A stretch of DNA of 64,000 nt, taken from contig JAGBNN010000002.1 in assembly GCA_017634385.1 (NCBI GenBank), forward strand, positions 1-64,000. The letters are read 5' to 3'. Position 1 is the first letter of the stretch. Every line of letters starts with the position of its first letter. The notes under the pieces are model-generated. The model made no database searches. It was given only the letters and a program-made list of their open reading frames with translations, and was not told where the DNA came from. Positions 33,732 through 43,799 of the stretch are shown piece after piece. The position numbers and the translations under genes were made by a program. This stretch comes from Bacilli bacterium (GTDB lineage Bacteria > Bacillota_I > Bacilli_A > RF39 > UBA660).

Positions 33732-34302
33732 TTTCTACTCCATTTTTTTGAAAAGTTAAATACAATGTATTATTTTTAGCTTCACCTACTATAGAATTAT
33801 CTTCTACATAATCATATAATTTTAAATTTGTATTTGATAAATTAGAATACCAAACATCAATACCATCTGTTTGATTTATAATAACCGTTTTACCTAAATC
33901 TTTTTTATTTCCAACAAAGGTAACAATACCTCCTTTTATTATTGGGATAGCATATCCATCTTTCAAAGTTAATTTTAAACCTTTATTATGCTTAGAAGAT
34001 GAAATATATTCCAATTTTTCATTAAACACTTGCTTACTTTTAAATATATTTTGAAAAGGTATTATATTGCCAATATATTTATTATATATATTTTTAAATT
34101 GCGCAAATGAAAAATTATTATTATATACTTTACTATAGATTATATTCTTAATTTTAATATCATTATTTACAAGTAAGCTCATAAAAACAAATAATAAAAA
34201 AACTATAAAAAATTTTAATATAAAATAATTACATTTCTTAGTAGTTTCTTTAGGATTTTTTTTACATTTAATTCTTTTATTTATTTCATCAATTCTATTC
34301 AT
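33706..34302 (-). CDS. spoIVFA: SpoIVFA-like regulator with degenerate LytM (M23) fold
   Basis: A 198-residue protein with one membrane segment (about 29-46) and a C-terminal M23-like region (AIPIIKGGIVTFVGNKKDLGKTVIINQTDGIDVWYSNLSN). The zinc ligands of active M23 peptidases are absent, as in SpoIVFA, which anchors and inhibits SpoIVFB. Order mreC-mreD-spoIVFA-spoIVFB is that of B. subtilis without minCD. AGGTGAG precedes the ATG. Confidence 0.82.
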   Translation of the reverse strand: MNRIDEINKRIKCKKNPKETTKKCNYFILKFFIVFLLFVFMSLLVNNDIKIKNIIYSKVYNNNFSFAQFKNIYNKYIGNIIPFQNIFKSKQVFNEKLEYISSSKHNKGLKLTLKDGYAIPIIKGGIVTFVGNKKDLGKTVIINQTDGIDVWYSNLSNTNLKLYDYVEDNSIVGEAKNNTLYLTFQKNGVEIEYNDILK

Positions 34303-34306
34303 TATC

Positions 34307-34780
34307 TCACCTAACTAAATATATGCGCATATTTAGTTTTTTATTAATAAAATATAAAATAATAGTATATATAATATTTATAATTAAGTAGTTTTTGATT
34401 ATATAACTAAATTCAATTAAAGAATAATTTATATATCCGTAAATACTTAATATTATATAAAGTAATATCAAATATAAAAAAATAATAAAAATACTAGTAA
34501 TTATATAATATAATAATTTTTTATTATGAGAATGAATAATATAATATATACAAATCGCAAGTAAGAAAAATAATATGCAATTAAGTATGAAAAAATTTGT
34601 AAAAAATAAATCATAAATAAATCCTACAATAGTGCAAAATATATAATATTTTTTCTTATCATTAATATTGATAAAAATTAAACTAATAATTGTAAATAAA
34701 GGATATGTAAAATTAAAATATATATTAAAAAAATTTTCTAATAACAAACTTATTATTACTAAAATAATATTTATAATCAT
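34307..34780 (-). CDS. mreD: Rod shape-determining protein MreD
   Basis: A 157-residue protein made almost entirely of membrane segments (about five), with little conserved sequence; the call rests on its place directly after mreC and before spoIVFA. MreD is part of the elongasome directing lateral wall synthesis. ATG 34780 overlaps the mreC stop by one base (TAATG). No other family fits better. Confidence 0.8.
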   Translation of the reverse strand: MIINIILVIISLLLENFFNIYFNFTYPLFTIISLIFININDKKKYYIFCTIVGFIYDLFFTNFFILNCILFFLLAICIYYIIHSHNKKLLYYIITSIFIIFLYLILLYIILSIYGYINYSLIEFSYIIKNYLIINIIYTIILYFINKKLNMRIYLVR

Positions 34781-35547
34781 TATTTATCACCTATTACTAT
34801 ACTTACAATATTAATATTATTAAAATCAACCGCTGGTGTTATTGTGATTATATTTGATATACCAAAATTATCTTTTTTAACATTATTAATTTTACCAATT
34901 AAAAGACCTGACGAAAAAGAATCACTTAATCCAGATGTAGAAACATTTAATCCAATTAATTTTTCTTTATTAAAGTCCCCTACTACATTTTTTAAAGTTA
35001 GTTCATTTTTTAATATATTATAATTTGAAATAAGTCCATAATAAGAATTATTATCATAATTAAAATAAGCAGATACATAATTTTCTTTATTATATGATAT
35101 AAGCAGTTTAATATCACTAGAATATTTATTTACTTTTATTATCTTACCAACAAGACCATAATTATTTATAACTGCATAACCTTCTTTAATACCATCTTTC
35201 TTTCCTTTATTAATTGTTATTAGATTATACCAATAATTACTACTTCTTTTTATTACAATGGCATTTACTAGTTTTTTATCACTATTTATTTTATTTAATT
35301 CTAATGAATTTTTTAATTCTTTTATTTCTCTTTGATAGTCTTTATTTATTTCTTTAGAAATTTCTTTATTAATATTATTATTTTGTTTTATAGTAACTTT
35401 TGATATAGATGCACTTAAATCTTTTAAATTATTTAATATAAAATTATTCTTTTCTTTATCATTAATAAAATAATAAAAAAGAAATACAAATAGTATAAAA
35501 AAAAGAAATAGAAATATAAATTTATGATATTTTTTCTTTTTTCTCAT
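34780..35547 (-). CDS. mreC: Rod shape-determining protein MreC
   Basis: A 255-residue protein: cytoplasmic basic N-terminus, one membrane segment (about 9-28), a coiled-coil region (about 50-85) and the beta-domain with NSYYGLISNYN, VVGDFNKEKLIGLNVSTSGLSDSFSSGLLIGKI. MreC scaffolds wall synthases outside the membrane. ATG 35547 follows AGGTGA; a longer in-frame start inside radC is rejected. mreB, which lies between radC and mreC in B. subtilis, is missing. Confidence 0.9.
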   Translation of the reverse strand: MRKKKKYHKFIFLFLFFILFVFLFYYFINDKEKNNFILNNLKDLSASISKVTIKQNNNINKEISKEINKDYQREIKELKNSLELNKINSDKKLVNAIVIKRSSNYWYNLITINKGKKDGIKEGYAVINNYGLVGKIIKVNKYSSDIKLLISYNKENYVSAYFNYDNNSYYGLISNYNILKNELTLKNVVGDFNKEKLIGLNVSTSGLSDSFSSGLLIGKINNVKKDNFGISNIITITPAVDFNNINIVSIVIGDK

Positions 35548-35560
35548 ATCATCACCTATT

Positions 35561-36226
35561 TTATATATTCCCATTTTCTTTAAAACTATAATAACCATTT
35601 CCAATAATTATATGATCGATTATATTTATTCCTTGTAAATTTCCTATTTCTATTAAATTCTTTGTTAAAATTATATCTTCTTTAGAAGGATCTATTTCAC
35701 CACTAGGATGATTATGTACACATATTATTTTAGATGCACTAAGAAGATAAGCATATTTAAATATTTCTCTTGGATGAACTATACTTTTATTTATAGTACC
35801 AATAAATAAAAGTTTTTTATCAATAAAATTATTTTTAGTATCCAAATATAAACAAAAGAAATATTCTTGATTATCATTGAATTCATCTTTGATAAATTCA
35901 TATACCTTATTTGCAGTATTTAACTTTATATTATTGAATTTTTTGTCATTATATACTCGTCTTCCAAGTTCAATCGCAGATAGTAATTTAATAGCTTTAA
36001 CTTGTCCTATACCATTAATAGTTTTTAATTCATTTAATGTTAAATCTTTTAAATCATATATATTATTTACTAAATCTAATATATTATTTGAAAGTTCTAA
36101 TATTGATTTATTATTTGTACCAGTATTTAATATTATACTAATTAATTCACTCGTTTGAAGATTTCTTACACCATATTTTATAAATCTTTCTCTAGGCATT
36201 TCACTAGTAGGAATATTATATTTCAT
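35561..36226 (-). CDS. radC: RadC/YsxA family JAMM-domain protein
   Basis: A 221-residue protein: a helix-hairpin-helix part (ELKTINGIGQVKAIKLLSAIELGRR) and a JAMM metalloprotease-like motif HNHPSGEIDPSKEDI, complete with both His, Ser and Asp. Despite the name, RadC has no firm role in repair; the biochemical function is unknown. Its position before mreC is conserved in Bacilli. It overlaps the upstream SPOR-like gene by 11 nt. Confidence 0.93.
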   Translation of the reverse strand: MKYNIPTSEMPRERFIKYGVRNLQTSELISIILNTGTNNKSILELSNNILDLVNNIYDLKDLTLNELKTINGIGQVKAIKLLSAIELGRRVYNDKKFNNIKLNTANKVYEFIKDEFNDNQEYFFCLYLDTKNNFIDKKLLFIGTINKSIVHPREIFKYAYLLSASKIICVHNHPSGEIDPSKEDIILTKNLIEIGNLQGINIIDHIIIGNGYYSFKENGNI

Positions 36227-36674
36227 TATTTGAAATCAACTCCTCATATTTAGAAAGAATTTGTTTTTCAGATGTTATTATTAAGTTTTTATCCGTTGTA
36301 TTTGTTATGAGTAAATCATATTGATTTAAAGATTCTAAAAATTCTTGATTATCAATATTTATTTTTTTCATATAAATATTTTCTTTTAAGTCATATGAAT
36401 CTTTTATCTTATCTTTTAATTTCAAATCTTGTGTTATACCTACTATAACGTGATAACCATCTGTATCAGTATAATAAAAATAATTTTTTAAATTTTTACA
36501 ATTTTTAATCATATTATCTTTTTCTTTATATACTCCATATTGCATTAAATATATATTTTTATTTTCAATAGAAGTATTCTTTATATGTTCTTCTTCATAT
36601 TGATTAAATATATATTTTCCTATTACTACACCAATTAATATTGCGATTAATACTGTTTTAATATTATTTTTCAT
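36216..36674 (-). CDS. Anchored SPOR-like protein, SpoIIB candidate
   Basis: A 152-residue protein with one N-terminal membrane segment (about 7-22) and a C-terminal part resembling a SPOR peptidoglycan-binding domain (IYLMQYGVYKEKDNMIKNCKNL, then YYTDTDGYHVIVGIT). In B. subtilis spoIIB, which encodes a SPOR protein that helps engulfment, lies just upstream of maf and radC; the position here matches. Similarity is weak, so the name is not assigned. AGGTGA precedes ATG 36674. Confidence 0.6.
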   Translation of the reverse strand: MKNNIKTVLIAILIGVVIGKYIFNQYEEEHIKNTSIENKNIYLMQYGVYKEKDNMIKNCKNLKNYFYYTDTDGYHVIVGITQDLKLKDKIKDSYDLKENIYMKKINIDNQEFLESLNQYDLLITNTTDKNLIITSEKQILSKYEELISNNEI

Positions 36675-36722
36675 ATATATCACCTAAAAAAATAATATTA
36701 CTAATAGTAAGAAAAAAATGTC

Positions 36723-36751
36723 GAAAAAAAAAGAAGATTATATAACCTTCT
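36723..36751 (-). terminator. Terminator of the proS operon
   Basis: An 8-bp stem with one G-U pair and T8 on the minus strand, overlapping the stop of the 148-residue gene. Confidence 0.75.
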
Positions 36752-37196
36752 AGTATTTCCATGCTTTTTTTACAAAAAAGTACGAGATAAGTGCGAATAA
36801 AACTAATGATACTATTAGAATTAGTGTCATCAACCAAAATTCATAATCTACAATATTAAAATATATAAACGAAACAACTGCTAAAATAAATAGATTAAGA
36901 AATAATGATATATATATTAATGCAAAACAATTTCTAATTTTTATTGTAACTTTTTTATTAAAAATTTTATCATTAAAATTATATTTGTATTTGTCAATTT
37001 TAAATGTCATTAAGTATAAACAAATTGTAATTGATAGAATAATTATATATATTATATAAAATGTGCTTATATTTGTAATAATTGAAGCAGAAATAGCACT
37101 AAATGGAATAACAACTAAATTTAATATTGCATATATTGCGCAAAAAATGTAATAAAAATTTATTAAATTAAAATATTTATGTTTAGTTAATTTCAT
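36750..37196 (-). CDS. Four-helix membrane protein of unknown function
   Basis: A 148-residue protein with about four membrane segments (roughly 10-32, 40-62, 88-112, 118-142) and a basic loop (FKIDKYKYNFNDKIFNKKVTIKIRN). No family recognised. Its ATG overlaps the proS stop by one base (TAATG), so it is the second gene of the proS operon. Confidence 0.6.
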   Translation of the reverse strand: MKLTKHKYFNLINFYYIFCAIYAILNLVVIPFSAISASIITNISTFYIIYIIILSITICLYLMTFKIDKYKYNFNDKIFNKKVTIKIRNCFALIYISLFLNLFILAVVSFIYFNIVDYEFWLMTLILIVSLVLFALISYFFVKKAWKY

Positions 37197-38896
37197 TATA
37201 TATCTTTATCCTCAATTATATCTTGAACTTTATATAATACATCAAATATAGATATCTCAGATGATTCACTTTCAGTACGTAGCTTTAATTCACACATGTG
37301 TTCATCGATTAATTTACCTATAGTTATTCTAATTGGTATACCTATTAAATCTATATCATTAAATTTTACACCAATTCTCTCTCTTCTATCATCTAACAAT
37401 ACATCAATATTTGCTTCTTTAAATTCATTATATAAATGATTTGCAGCTTGATATTGTTCTTCATTATCTAAATCTACTATAACTATTGCTACTTTAAATG
37501 GAGCGATAGTCATAGGCCAAATAATACCTTTATCATCATTATTTTGTTCTACAATAGCAGATAAACATCTTCCAAGTCCTATGCCATAACATCCCATATA
37601 TACTGGTTTTAATGTATTATCTTTATCATTAAATGTTAAATCAAGACATTCTGAATATTTTGTTCCTAATTTAAATGTATTACCTATTTCAATACCCTTT
37701 TTAAATTTTAAATTAGATCCACATTTTGGACACATATCACCAGGTTTTACATTTCTAATATCTGCGACGATATCTACTTCAAAATCATCTATATTAACGT
37801 TTTTATAATGATAATCTTTTTTATTTGCCCCTACTACAAAATTAACCATATTCGCTACTTCATTATCAATTATTATTGGTAAATTAAGTCCTATAGGGCC
37901 AATAAATCCAGGAACTGTTTTTAATTTTGATACTTCTTCTTCAGTTGCCATTCTAATATTAATTGTATCCATTACTTTACTTAATTTAGTTTCATTTAAT
38001 TCTGAATCACCTTTTAATAATATTAAATATAATTTGCCATTTATATTATATATTAAAGATTTTACTAATTTAGATGGAGCTTCATTTAAATATTCACTAA
38101 CTTCATCAATAGTTTTAGCATTAGGTGTTTCAATTAAATCTTTATCTAATTTCTTTTCAGCACTTTCTTTTTCAGAAATAATTGATTCACAAACTTCCAA
38201 ATTAGATGCAAAATCACAATTTTCACAAAATACTAAAGTATCTTCACCAATATCAGTTATTGCTTGAAATTCTTCAGATAAAAGTCCTCCCATAGCTCCT
38301 GTATCCGCTTTAACAATTCTATAATCAATACCTAATCTAGTAAATATTTTTTTATAAGAATTATACATATTTGTATATGATAAATCTAATCCATTTAAAT
38401 CTTTATCAAATGAATATGCATCTTTCATAGCAAATTCTCTTACTCTAATAAGTCCATATCTTGGTCTTGCTTCATCTCTAAATTTTGTTTGTATTTGATA
38501 TAAACTAAATGGTAGATCTTTAAATGATTTTACTTTATTCTTAGCGGCCATAGTAAATAATTCTTCATGAGTTGGTCCTAAACAATAATTTTTGTCATAT
38601 CTATCTTTTAATTTGAACATAGAATCACCAAATGATTCTAATCTATTTGCTAAATTATATACATCTTCTTGTATTAATGTAGGCATTAATAACTCAGATG
38701 AATTTATTTCTTCCATTTCTTCTCTAATTATATTTTCTATATTTTTTAAAACTTTATATCCAAGAGGCATATACATATATATTCCAGAAGAAGTTTTTTT
38801 AATCATACCAGATTTAACTAATAATTTACCACTAGTACTTTCTTCATCCTTTATATCCTCTCGTATTGTATAAAAGAAACTATTTTTTAATTTCAT
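37196..38896 (-). CDS. proS: Prolyl-tRNA synthetase (bacterial type with editing insertion)
   Basis: A 566-residue class II synthetase. Motif 1 region GIYMYMPLGYKVLKNIENIIREEM, motif 2 TKFRDEARPRYGLIRVREFAMKDAYSFD, the INS editing domain (about 225-385, with KVMDTINIRMATEEE and NMVNFVVGANKKDYH) and motif 3 GCYGIGLGR; the anticodon domain ends the protein. The INS domain removes Ala from tRNA-Pro. Length is normal. AGGA precedes the ATG. Confidence 0.96.
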   Translation of the reverse strand: MKLKNSFFYTIREDIKDEESTSGKLLVKSGMIKKTSSGIYMYMPLGYKVLKNIENIIREEMEEINSSELLMPTLIQEDVYNLANRLESFGDSMFKLKDRYDKNYCLGPTHEELFTMAAKNKVKSFKDLPFSLYQIQTKFRDEARPRYGLIRVREFAMKDAYSFDKDLNGLDLSYTNMYNSYKKIFTRLGIDYRIVKADTGAMGGLLSEEFQAITDIGEDTLVFCENCDFASNLEVCESIISEKESAEKKLDKDLIETPNAKTIDEVSEYLNEAPSKLVKSLIYNINGKLYLILLKGDSELNETKLSKVMDTINIRMATEEEVSKLKTVPGFIGPIGLNLPIIIDNEVANMVNFVVGANKKDYHYKNVNIDDFEVDIVADIRNVKPGDMCPKCGSNLKFKKGIEIGNTFKLGTKYSECLDLTFNDKDNTLKPVYMGCYGIGLGRCLSAIVEQNNDDKGIIWPMTIAPFKVAIVIVDLDNEEQYQAANHLYNEFKEANIDVLLDDRRERIGVKFNDIDLIGIPIRITIGKLIDEHMCELKLRTESESSEISIFDVLYKVQDIIEDKDI

Positions 38897-38922
38897 AAAA
38901 TCACTTCCTAAGTTTCATATAA

Positions 38923-38931
38923 ATTATATCA
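38923..38931 (-). promoter_or_regulatory. Extended -10 promoter for proS
   Basis: TGA directly before TATAAT on the minus strand; no clear -35. Confidence 0.45.
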
Positions 38932-38952
38932 AATTTTATATTAAAATACTAT

Positions 38953-38989
38953 AAAAAAAGAATAATATTATTTTTTATTATTCTTTTTT
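38953..38989 (-). terminator. Terminator of the zinc-ribbon membrane protein gene
   Basis: A long AAAGAATAATA/TATTATTCTTT stem overlapping the stop, T run on the minus strand. Confidence 0.7.
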
Positions 38990-41289
38990 GCTTCAAGATA
39001 AAATACATAACCTAACATAATTAATCCAATTATTAATAATACATAAGTTACTGTTATATTATTTGCTATTTTAAATATATTTATAGTTAATGTTGCGATT
39101 AATAAGATAGTTCCAAATAATACAAATGAATCTCTCTTTTTATAAAAACCATAGAATATATAGAATGCAGATAATATAAAATCAAATATTAACATATCCA
39201 TAATAGTAAATAAATGTATTAAACTAAATAATACTAATTCAACTACTATTTTATCTTTTTCTTTTAGATTAAATACTCTTTCAAAATATATTAATATTAA
39301 AGTTATTAATAAGAATACAATTAATGGTGTTGTATAATCTGCAAGTAATTCTAAATTATATATTAATTTTAAATAAGGATAAGTTATAATCGCACTATAA
39401 CTTAATACTTTTCTATCACTATCTACTTCAAGTAAGAACATTGAAATAATGATAATAATATATGTTGCAAGTATTAATAAATTACTTATAACTATATTAT
39501 CTATAAAATAATTAAATATTGAATCAATTAAGACAAATCCAATTATTGTATAAGTAAATTTGATAACAAAATTAGGTTTATGATATTTATTTAATAATAA
39601 ATATGAACTAGCATAAGTAAGCACATTTAAACCTAATCCAAAGATAGATAAATTATCAAAATCAGATAATGCTGCAAGTGATGTAGAAATAATAGCTACA
39701 TATATGTAAGTAGATTTTTTCTTATTAAATTTATAATCTATGAAATCAAGAATTATAGTTATTATAGAAATAAATATTAAACTATAATGTAATGATATTG
39801 AATATCTTATTGAACATAAAGCAAAATTAAGTAGTAAACCAACAAGTAAACTTATATTAATAGCTTTATTTTTCTTAATTGCACTATTGAATATAAAGTA
39901 ATATAACCACACTACTTCATTTAATACAAACGCTATAATTGTTGGTTTAGTTGCTATTATGATAAGACTTGATATTACTAAGAATATATATGAGAAAATT
40001 TCAAATATATTTTTAGTATATGTATCTTTTGATTTTTGATGTAATATAACGTAAGTTGTAAAACAAATAACACTTGCAATTATTAATATAATTGATGAAT
40101 CCATATTAATAAAAGTCTTAATAGTATTATATACAATTGCTAATAAATTGATTGGTAATAAAAATTTTGAAATATTAACTTGTATTTTTTCTACATTAAG
40201 TTTTATAGTAAATAAGAATGTTAACATTGTCATTATACTTGCTATTGCAAGTGTTAAATTATTCGCATTTTCTACAGTGATTGCAATAAATAGATAATTT
40301 AACATTATTATGAAAGTCATATTTTTAATTAATTTATTTGAGCATAAATCAATAATGAAATTAACTAATATAATTCCTAGAATAGCAATAAATAATATTA
40401 TATTTGGATACATATTAAATAATTCTTCTATTCCAGTAAGTAAAATTGCAAATATTACAAATGGATAAAAATAAATAGTTACATTATTATTTGTTTTAAA
40501 TATTAATATTATTTGAGCTGCAACATTTGAAATAAATATAATACTAGTAATTATCTTATTAAAATCATTACCATCAAAATATATTATTGATACTAAACTA
40601 AATATTAAAACTACAATTGAAATAAATATATTTAAAGTTTTATTATATTTTTCACTTTTTATAAATGAATAAAATATACATACAAGTAAATTAAACACAT
40701 TTAAGATTGGTAATAAATATTCTATTTTATTTAATTTGAAAATTCCACATATAGAGAAAACAATTAAATATATAAATGCATATGAAACATATATAAATAT
40801 ATTTGATTTTAATACTCTATCGCTTATAAAATATATAGCTGCACATATTAATGATGAAATTGCTAGATATACATATATACCATTACCATCATATGATAAA
40901 TATTCTCCAAGCATTTTATCAGTTGCAACTAAATTTAGTATTATTGGTATAAAAGTTATTCCAATAAACCATAATGCCTTATATGGCATCTTGTAATTAA
41001 CTCTTTTACTAAATAAAGATAATGATAAGAATAATAAAGATTCAATTACTAAGAATAATACTTTAAACATACTTGACATTTCATTCCAATTTGCAAATGC
41101 AAATATTACACTTGCTACTATTACAAGTAAAGTTCCTATACTTAATAATAATTTTTCTTTATTTACCTCTTTTTTCTCTTTATTTTCTTTAGTTTTTATT
41201 TCTACTTTTCTATTAGTAGAAGTTCCACACTTATTACAAAATTTGGCATCTTCTTTTAACTTGTTTCCACATTTTGTACAAAACTTCAT
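38968..41289 (-). CDS. Zinc-ribbon polytopic membrane protein (DUF2157-like)
   Basis: A 773-residue protein. The N-terminus is a double-CxxC zinc ribbon (FCTKCGNKLKEDAKFCNKCG, residues 3-22), then a charged linker and about 20 membrane segments from residue 45 to the end. The first membrane block (LLSIGTLLVIVASVIFAFANWNEMSSMFKVLFL) resembles DUF2157-type proteins. Function unknown; such proteins are common single-copy genes in gut Firmicutes. ATG 41289 is 9 nt behind GAGG. It is flanked by terminators on both sides and stands alone. Confidence 0.75.
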   Translation of the reverse strand: MKFCTKCGNKLKEDAKFCNKCGTSTNRKVEIKTKENKEKKEVNKEKLLLSIGTLLVIVASVIFAFANWNEMSSMFKVLFLVIESLLFLSLSLFSKRVNYKMPYKALWFIGITFIPIILNLVATDKMLGEYLSYDGNGIYVYLAISSLICAAIYFISDRVLKSNIFIYVSYAFIYLIVFSICGIFKLNKIEYLLPILNVFNLLVCIFYSFIKSEKYNKTLNIFISIVVLIFSLVSIIYFDGNDFNKIITSIIFISNVAAQIILIFKTNNNVTIYFYPFVIFAILLTGIEELFNMYPNIILFIAILGIILVNFIIDLCSNKLIKNMTFIIMLNYLFIAITVENANNLTLAIASIMTMLTFLFTIKLNVEKIQVNISKFLLPINLLAIVYNTIKTFINMDSSIILIIASVICFTTYVILHQKSKDTYTKNIFEIFSYIFLVISSLIIIATKPTIIAFVLNEVVWLYYFIFNSAIKKNKAINISLLVGLLLNFALCSIRYSISLHYSLIFISIITIILDFIDYKFNKKKSTYIYVAIISTSLAALSDFDNLSIFGLGLNVLTYASSYLLLNKYHKPNFVIKFTYTIIGFVLIDSIFNYFIDNIVISNLLILATYIIIIISMFLLEVDSDRKVLSYSAIITYPYLKLIYNLELLADYTTPLIVFLLITLILIYFERVFNLKEKDKIVVELVLFSLIHLFTIMDMLIFDFILSAFYIFYGFYKKRDSFVLFGTILLIATLTINIFKIANNITVTYVLLIIGLIMLGYVFYLEAKKNNKK

Positions 41290-41340
41290 ATTCATACACC
41301 TCTTTATATAATTATATAACAATTTATTAATAAATAAAAG

Positions 41341-41366
41341 AAAAAAAGAAGTATAAACTTCTTTTT
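41341..41366 (-). terminator. Terminator of valS
   Basis: AAAAAGAAGT/ACTTCTTTTT perfect stem with ATAA loop just past the stop. Confidence 0.85.
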
Positions 41367-41367
41367 A

Positions 41368-43782
41368 TTAATTTTCTTCTAGATTTAATTCTATATTGTT
41401 AATTTTATATTCATCATTTGTTTCGTTTAATTTTAATTCTTCGATAAATAATGTTGCTTTGAAATCTTTTATAGATGATTCAATAGCATTTTTTAATTCT
41501 TTACTACAATTAATATCAAGATTTTTTATTGGTGTTTTTAAAGAAACATTATTATTAGTTTTTTCTCCTCTTGCTTGAGAAATTATTTCAATTATTTGAT
41601 CACCATATTTTATTTCATCATTAAATTCATAATAATCATCTTCTATTATTGTTAAATGAACTGAATCTTTTTCATGATATAATTCTTGATAAATTTCTTC
41701 TGTAATAAATGGGAAATATATACTAAAATCTTGAAGTAATTTATATAAAATTATATATACTGTTTTTTGACCAGAATATCTTGGAATATCACCAAATTCT
41801 TCAGGTCTATATAATCTATGTTTTACTATTTCAATATAATTATCACAGAAATTCCAGAAGAATTTTTCTAAAGTATTAAGTGCAAGTCCTACTTCATATT
41901 CATCTAGATATTTAATAAATCCTTTTTGCATTTCACTGAATTTACCAAGTATCCATTTATCTATATATTCAAAGTCATTAAATTCTTTATCTTCATAATC
42001 TGATAAATGCATTTCAATAAATTTAGATACATTCCAAAGTTTATTTACTAATTTTTTACCTCTTTGCATTGTTTCATCAGAATATACTATATCAGTACCA
42101 AGTCTACCTGTTCCTGCCCAATATCTAACTACATCTGCAGAATATTGTTTTATAGCATCCATAGGTTCTACTCTACTGTTACCTTTACTTTTACTTATTT
42201 TTTCACCTTTATTTGCCATAACAAATCCAGATATCATAACACTATCCCATGGTCTTTCTCCAAAATGATAGAAACTTTTAACAATTGTATAAAAATCCCA
42301 AGTTCTAATAATTTCTGATGCATTTGTTCTAAGACTCATTGGTTTTAATATATCAGTATAATTATCTTTTTCATTATATCTCATATTTATAAGTGGTGTG
42401 ATTGATGAAGTTGCCCAAGTATCCATTACATCAGTTTCAGGAATAAATTCTGTGCATCCACATTCACATTTATCAATTGGTGCTTTATCTGTAAGTGGAT
42501 TTACTGGTAAGTCTTCTTTATTAGCAAATACTGGTTTACCACAATCTTTACAATACCATACAGGAAATGGTACACCAAAATATCTTTGTCTTGATATACA
42601 CCAGTCCCACATAATGTTTTCAACCCATTCATTATATCTACTATGCATATGTTCTGGATACCATTTAATAGTATTACCTATTTTTAAGAAGTCTTCTTTA
42701 TGATCCATTATATTAATAAACCATTGTTTCATTACAGAATATTCTACTTCTTTACCGCATCTTTCATGTGTTTGTACTTCATGTTCTAATTCTTCAATTT
42801 TAACTACAAAGCCGCCTTCTTGTAAATCTTCTATTATTTGTTTTCTAGCTTCCTTAATTTTAAGACCACCATAATTAGGTACTGAATCAATAATTCTACC
42901 ATCATCTGTAAATATATATTTAAGAGGTAAATTATATTTCTTCCACCATTCAATATCTGTTTGATCTCCAAATGTACAGCACATAACAACACCTGTACCT
43001 TTATCAGCTGCTACTTTTTCATCAGACATAATTGGTACATCTACATCAATTACTGGTATGTGAGCGGTTTTACCTATTAAGTGATTATGTTTTTCATCAC
43101 TTGGATTAACAAATACACATACTATAGCTGGTAATAATTCTGGTCTTGTAGTTGCTATTGTAAATTCTTCATTATCTTCAACTGTTTTAAAATTAATATA
43201 GTTAAATGTAGTTTTTATAGTTTTTGTTTCTAGTTCAGCTTGTGCAATTGAAGTTAAACATTCATTACACCAAAGCGCTGGACTTTCTTTATGATAACAA
43301 TGTCCTTTTTCTACTAAGTCTAAGAATGACCATTGACTTATTTTTATAGTAGATGGACTTACTGTTTTATATCTATTTTTCCAATCAGTTGAAACACCTA
43401 ATTTAGAAAATAAATCTTCAAATTCTGCTTCATATTTATCAGTAGTTTTATAACATAGTTTTGAAAATTCTTCTCTACCAATCTCATGAGCTTTTTTACC
43501 TTGTTCTTTCTCAACTAATCTTTCTGAAGGAAGTCCATTATCATCAAATCCGAATGCATAATAAGTATTATACCCTCTTAATCTTTTATATCTTGCTATC
43601 ATTTCAGTTTGTGAATATGAGAATACATGTCCTATATGAATTTTACCATTAACTGTTGGTGGTGGTGTATCAATAGAAAATACTTCTCTTTGATCTGGTT
43701 TAAAATCATATATTCCATTTTCTTTCCAATAATTTAACCATTTAGCTTCTTTTTCTTCTGCTATATATTTTTTATCTAGCAT
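41368..43782 (-). CDS. valS: Valyl-tRNA synthetase
   Basis: An 804-residue class I synthetase: HIGH-type motif PPTVNGKIHIGHVFSYSQ, editing CP1 domain (about 165-330, with TIATTRPELLPAIVCVFVNP) and KMSKS-type motif GEKISKSKGN. The catalytic insertion carries CxxC pairs (YCKDCGKPVF, CECGCTEF) that may bind zinc. It is shorter than the 880-residue Bacillus enzyme and I see no C-terminal Val-tRNA coiled coil. ATG 43782 is 8 nt behind AGGA. Controlled by the T-box upstream. Confidence 0.96.
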   Translation of the reverse strand: MLDKKYIAEEKEAKWLNYWKENGIYDFKPDQREVFSIDTPPPTVNGKIHIGHVFSYSQTEMIARYKRLRGYNTYYAFGFDDNGLPSERLVEKEQGKKAHEIGREEFSKLCYKTTDKYEAEFEDLFSKLGVSTDWKNRYKTVSPSTIKISQWSFLDLVEKGHCYHKESPALWCNECLTSIAQAELETKTIKTTFNYINFKTVEDNEEFTIATTRPELLPAIVCVFVNPSDEKHNHLIGKTAHIPVIDVDVPIMSDEKVAADKGTGVVMCCTFGDQTDIEWWKKYNLPLKYIFTDDGRIIDSVPNYGGLKIKEARKQIIEDLQEGGFVVKIEELEHEVQTHERCGKEVEYSVMKQWFINIMDHKEDFLKIGNTIKWYPEHMHSRYNEWVENIMWDWCISRQRYFGVPFPVWYCKDCGKPVFANKEDLPVNPLTDKAPIDKCECGCTEFIPETDVMDTWATSSITPLINMRYNEKDNYTDILKPMSLRTNASEIIRTWDFYTIVKSFYHFGERPWDSVMISGFVMANKGEKISKSKGNSRVEPMDAIKQYSADVVRYWAGTGRLGTDIVYSDETMQRGKKLVNKLWNVSKFIEMHLSDYEDKEFNDFEYIDKWILGKFSEMQKGFIKYLDEYEVGLALNTLEKFFWNFCDNYIEIVKHRLYRPEEFGDIPRYSGQKTVYIILYKLLQDFSIYFPFITEEIYQELYHEKDSVHLTIIEDDYYEFNDEIKYGDQIIEIISQARGEKTNNNVSLKTPIKNLDINCSKELKNAIESSIKDFKATLFIEELKLNETNDEYKINNIELNLEEN

Positions 43783-43799
43783 AATTATCATCCTTTCTT

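Noticed and set aside
42064..42703. Plus-strand open frames inside valS
   Set aside because: Antisense of a conserved synthetase, no start signals.
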